A DNA stretch of 64,000 bases, from assembly GCA_040772085.1 (NCBI GenBank), contig JAXGYU010000001.1, positions 1,302,001-1,366,000 of the forward strand, given 5' to 3'. Made by a program: the position numbers and the translations under genes. Below the pieces are notes generated by a model that made no database searches, was not told where the DNA came from, and saw only the letters and a list, made by a program, of their open reading frames with translations. This DNA is from JAXGMV01 sp040772085. GTDB taxonomy: Bacteria; Chloroflexota; Anaerolineae; Anaerolineales; Anaerolineaceae. Below, one piece after another: positions 61,380 through 64,000 of the stretch; the first letter of the stretch is position 1, and every line of letters starts with the position of its first letter.

Positions 61380-62669
61380 ATGTATTCACTCGCGCTATTA
61401 GTCATCGTCTTGGTGGGGCTGCTGATATCCTGGTCGATCCAGCGTTATCAGTACAACAAGCGCCTCGACAAGATCAAGATCCGTGTTTATGTCAATGGCA
61501 TTCGCGGCAAGTCCACTGTCACGCGGCTGATCGCGGGTGTGCTGCGAGAAGCCGGCTATAACACCGTCGGCAAGACGACCGGCAGCGCCGCCCGCGTGAT
61601 TCTGCCCAACGGCGACGAGACGCCCATCATCCGCCCCAGCGCCCCAACCATCATGGAGCTGATGAACATTGTCGAGCGCAATACCAATCAGGATACCGAA
61701 GCGATCGTCTTCGAGACCATGGCGCTGCAGCCTCGCAATCAGAAGGCGTCACAGGAGCTGCTGGTCAAGGGCAACATCTCGGTCATCACCAACGTCCGCG
61801 AAGATCATCAGGATGTGATGGGCGAGACATTGGAAGAGATCGCCGACACCATGTCGCTGACTATCCCCTACGATGGTACGCTGATCACCGCGGAAGACCG
61901 CCCGCACCTGCGCGAGAGGCTGGCGCAAAACGCCGCCAGGCGCAACAGCACCCTGCTTTACGCTGACCCTGCCAAAGTGACCGATCGCGACATCGCCGGG
62001 TTTGAGTATCTGTCATTCAAGGAAAACGTCGCCATTGGTTTGGCTGTCGCCGAACTGCTCGGCATCCCGCGCAATATCGCCATGCGCGGCATGTGGAATT
62101 CACGCCCCGACATAGGTGTGGTGAGCATCCAGCGCACGCAGTGGAAGGGCAAGCGCATCATCTGGGCGCCGCTTTTCGCTGTCAACGACAAGGAAAGCAC
62201 CGTCATCAGTATGCAGGCGCTCTCGCCATTGATTGGCGGACACACGACGACCATCGGCATCCTCAACAACCGCTACGACCGCGCTGACCGCGCCATGCGC
62301 TTTGCTGACATTGCCGCCATCGATGTACCGATGGATTATTGGCTGACTTTTGGCGCCTATGAACAGCAGGTCACCGAACGCATGATCAGCCTGGGCTTTC
62401 CGGCTGAACGCATCGTCAATCTTGGCTTCTCAGTCAATCCGACCCTGGAACAGATCTTTGACAAGGTGCATGATCTGATCAGGGAGGAGGAAGGCATTCT
62501 GGTCGGCATGGTCAACATTCACACGGACCAGGCTGAGCTGCTGATGGAGTATTTCGCGCACCAGCCAGATTCGCCGATCTTCTTTGACGACGAAGCTGCC
62601 TGGGCAAAGTATCGCCCGCGCAATGAAGTATTGCAGGAATATATGGAGCGCTACGCGCCGGAACTGTAA
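61380..62669 (+). CDS. capB: poly-gamma-glutamate synthase-type ligase CapB/PgsB
   Basis: 429 residues. One N-terminal membrane helix (ALLVIVLVGLLISWSI). P-loop NGIRGKST (39-46) and VGKTTGSAARVI, then IVFETMALQPRNQKASQELL, NVREDHQDVMGETLEEIADTM and an Asn/Asp-rich NNRYDRADRAMRFADI. This follows Bacillus PgsB closely: IRGKSTVTRL, TVGKTTG, LEDHMDVMG. PgsB is a Mur-ligase relative that activates the gamma-carboxyl of glutamate with ATP and extends the chain. Here the polymer is assumed to be a gamma-linked polyamino acid, but specificity cannot be read. Partners PgsC (next gene) and the BcsB-like protein lie in the same operon. Confidence 0.92.
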   Translation: MYSLALLVIVLVGLLISWSIQRYQYNKRLDKIKIRVYVNGIRGKSTVTRLIAGVLREAGYNTVGKTTGSAARVILPNGDETPIIRPSAPTIMELMNIVERNTNQDTEAIVFETMALQPRNQKASQELLVKGNISVITNVREDHQDVMGETLEEIADTMSLTIPYDGTLITAEDRPHLRERLAQNAARRNSTLLYADPAKVTDRDIAGFEYLSFKENVAIGLAVAELLGIPRNIAMRGMWNSRPDIGVVSIQRTQWKGKRIIWAPLFAVNDKESTVISMQALSPLIGGHTTTIGILNNRYDRADRAMRFADIAAIDVPMDYWLTFGAYEQQVTERMISLGFPAERIVNLGFSVNPTLEQIFDKVHDLIREEEGILVGMVNIHTDQAELLMEYFAHQPDSPIFFDDEAAWAKYRPRNEVLQEYMERYAPEL

Positions 62670-62674
62670 CGACT

Positions 62675-63718
62675 ATGACTGGTTACCCGTTTTCTGTTGA
62701 CATCGTCAGACTGACCATCATCCTGGGATTGGTCATCTCTACCTTGATTTACAAGCGCACAGGCAACACCATGGGCGGCATCCTGATCCCCGGCTACCTG
62801 GCGCTTTATTTCACCCAGCCGCTGCACATCTTCTCGACCTTGCTGATCGCGTCGCTGACTTACTACATCGTGCATCAGCGTTTGAAAAAGATCTACATGC
62901 TGAATGGCCGGCGACTGTTTGAAGTCGAAATCCTGATGGCGCTCATTCTCCAGATCACCTTCAGCGCCATTCTGACATTGCTGGGCGGAACCAATTCCTC
63001 CTGGGCGCTGTTATATGGCATCGGCTTCGTGATTCCAGGGTTGATCGCGCATGAGATCGGCCGGCAGGGGCTGGTCAAAACGCTGACGACCACACTGTTC
63101 GGGACACTGCTGGTCTTCGTCATCATTACCCCGCTGGCGGCTGTCGAACGCACGCTGCCCGATAGCTGGACGCTGATCAACATCTCGCCGCTGCTGCGCG
63201 CCCAGCCCTTCAGTTATGCCTACGCCATCGGGTTGCTGCCGATTGCCATCGTCATCTCGGTCATGGTCGATATGCTGCTCTACCGCACCTTCAAGATCCG
63301 CCCCGGCGGTTTTGTGACGGCTGCGTATTTCGCCTTATTCTATACGCGCCCCTGGGATCTGCTCTTTGTGCTGGTCTCCACCCTGGTCACTTTCTTCCTG
63401 GTCCGATTTCTGGCCGAGCATCTGGTGCTGGTCTTCGGACGGGTGCGCTTTGGCCTGATCATCCTGATCTCGGTGGTGATTTCCTGGCTGTTCGAGATCG
63501 CCATCATCAATATCACCGGCGGTCAGTTTGTGCCCTGGTCGGGTTTCGTGATCATCATGCCCATGCTGGTTGCCCTGCTGGCAAACAGCATTGACATCCA
63601 GGGCCTGCCGCCGACCATGCTTTCGCTGGCGACCAACAGCGCCATCGTCTGGGTGATCATGATGGGTATCGTGCTGATCCTCGACAAGCTCAATCTGTAC
63701 TATTACTTCAACATGTAA
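62675..63718 (+). CDS. capC: poly-gamma-glutamate synthesis protein CapC/PgsC, tandemly duplicated
   Basis: 347 residues, against about 150 for Bacillus PgsC. Residues 1-150 match PgsC (GGILIPGYLALYFTQPLHI, LTYYIVHQRLKKIYMLNGRR, GIGFVIPGLIAHEIGRQGL). Residues 185-345 repeat the same plan 177 positions later (GGFVTAAYFALFYTRPWDL, VTFFLVRFLAEHLVLVFGRV, IIMPMLVALLANSIDIQGL). About twelve hydrophobic segments overall. PgsC forms the membrane part of the PgsB-PgsC synthase and helps export. The duplication may replace a homodimer. It is the last gene of the operon; a convergent MFS gene follows after 28 bases. Confidence 0.87.
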   Translation: MTGYPFSVDIVRLTIILGLVISTLIYKRTGNTMGGILIPGYLALYFTQPLHIFSTLLIASLTYYIVHQRLKKIYMLNGRRLFEVEILMALILQITFSAILTLLGGTNSSWALLYGIGFVIPGLIAHEIGRQGLVKTLTTTLFGTLLVFVIITPLAAVERTLPDSWTLINISPLLRAQPFSYAYAIGLLPIAIVISVMVDMLLYRTFKIRPGGFVTAAYFALFYTRPWDLLFVLVSTLVTFFLVRFLAEHLVLVFGRVRFGLIILISVVISWLFEIAIINITGGQFVPWSGFVIIMPMLVALLANSIDIQGLPPTMLSLATNSAIVWVIMMGIVLILDKLNLYYYFNM

Positions 63719-63746
63719 CGTTACAATTTGGAAGCTTTTTGGCGCG

Positions 63747-64000
63747 TTAAGCCTGGGGATGTTTCGTCTTCGGTAGTAGAAAAATAAACGGCAAGCCAAG
63801 CAGCACGACCGCTGCCGCGATCATGAATGAGGTATGCAAACCAAGCTTGTCGCCCATGATGCCCATGACAAGAATTGCCAGCGCCGTGGTGACAAATTGC
63901 AGCGCCATATAGATGCCATTCGCCAGCGCCCGGTCAGACGGATAGTACTCCTGAACAACTGCCATAAGCACCGGCGTGATGGAGAGCACACAGAAGCCCA
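63747..64000 (-). CDS. MFS transporter, C-terminal fragment
   Basis: The last 84 or so codons of a gene that runs off the right edge. Visible are two hydrophobic helices (TALAILVMGIMGDKLGLHTSF and MIAAAVVLLGLPFIFLLP) with the cytoplasmic loop PSDRALANGIYMA between membrane parts. The DRALANGIYMALQF and GDKLGLHTSFMIAAAV patterns are typical of the final helices of MFS carriers in the Fsr/drug-efflux style. It ends in KTKHPQA. The missing N-terminal two-thirds prevent a subfamily call. Confidence 0.7.
   Translation of the reverse strand, partial: GFCVLSITPVLMAVVQEYYPSDRALANGIYMALQFVTTALAILVMGIMGDKLGLHTSFMIAAAVVLLGLPFIFLLPKTKHPQA

Overview
The window looks like a chromosomal stretch of a Chloroflexota bacterium, probably class Anaerolineae. 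This is inferred from gene content and style: many lipoproteins with Thr/Pro/Ala-rich linkers after the lipobox Cys, a DUF3160 lipoprotein, a BMP-type nucleoside importer and a Liv importer each encoded as one block, a class II HMG-CoA reductase at the left edge, glycogen (GlgC), GatCAB amidotransferase, many TTG/GTG starts, and moderately high GC. No rRNA, prophage, integrase or CRISPR array is present, so the phylum call rests on protein resemblance only.

Layout. 0-8.6 kb: HMG-CoA reductase fragment, lipoprotein M23 peptidase, FMN-binding protein, Ig-like lipoprotein, HtrA protease, DnaJ/CbpA, nucleotide hydrolase-like protein, membrane protein, dynamin-like GTPase, SurE. 8.5-15.1 kb: DUF1638 protein, YchF, tRNA-Leu(CAA), tyrosine/dual-specificity phosphatase, AIR-synthase-like protein, lipoprotein, nitroreductase, a peroxiredoxin-glutaredoxin fusion interrupted by an in-frame TGA at the peroxidatic Cys position, and a nucleotidyltransferase. 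15.1-20.0 kb: four-gene BMP-family nucleoside-type ABC importer. 20.1-24.0 kb: a secreted/lipoprotein operon (FG-GAP protein, DUF3160, CapA-like). 24.1-29.4 kb: branched-chain amino-acid importer livKHMGF. 29.7-39.6 kb: membrane protein, GH51 arabinofuranosidase with an unusual N-terminal domain, gatCA plus a coupled 58-residue membrane protein, proline iminopeptidase, a 1.4-kb gene-free array of palindromic repeats, lipoprotein esterase, tRNA-Pro(TGG), small protein, GT2, RNase HII. 39.7-58.0 kb: Ca-type P-ATPase, GlgC, glutamate dehydrogenase, GatB, a GT-C-like membrane protein, DegV, RarD, PhzF, serine hydrolase plus MBL pair, FMN-binding protein, ComEC. 58.2-63.7 kb: an exopolymer-type operon (BcsB-like protein, degenerate GGDEF membrane protein, CapB/PgsB ligase, tandemly duplicated CapC/PgsC). 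The right edge holds an MFS transporter fragment.

The two most notable items are (1) the probable selenocysteine peroxiredoxin at 13461-14210, with a SECIS-like hairpin directly after the UGA, and (2) the 58.2-63.7 kb operon, in which a cellulose-synthase-subunit-like protein and a GGDEF-derived protein are joined to poly-gamma-glutamate-type CapB and a doubled CapC, with no CapA in the operon. The palindromic repeat array at 35.4-36.7 kb is a third. Function calls come from motif recognition by eye; no database search was run.
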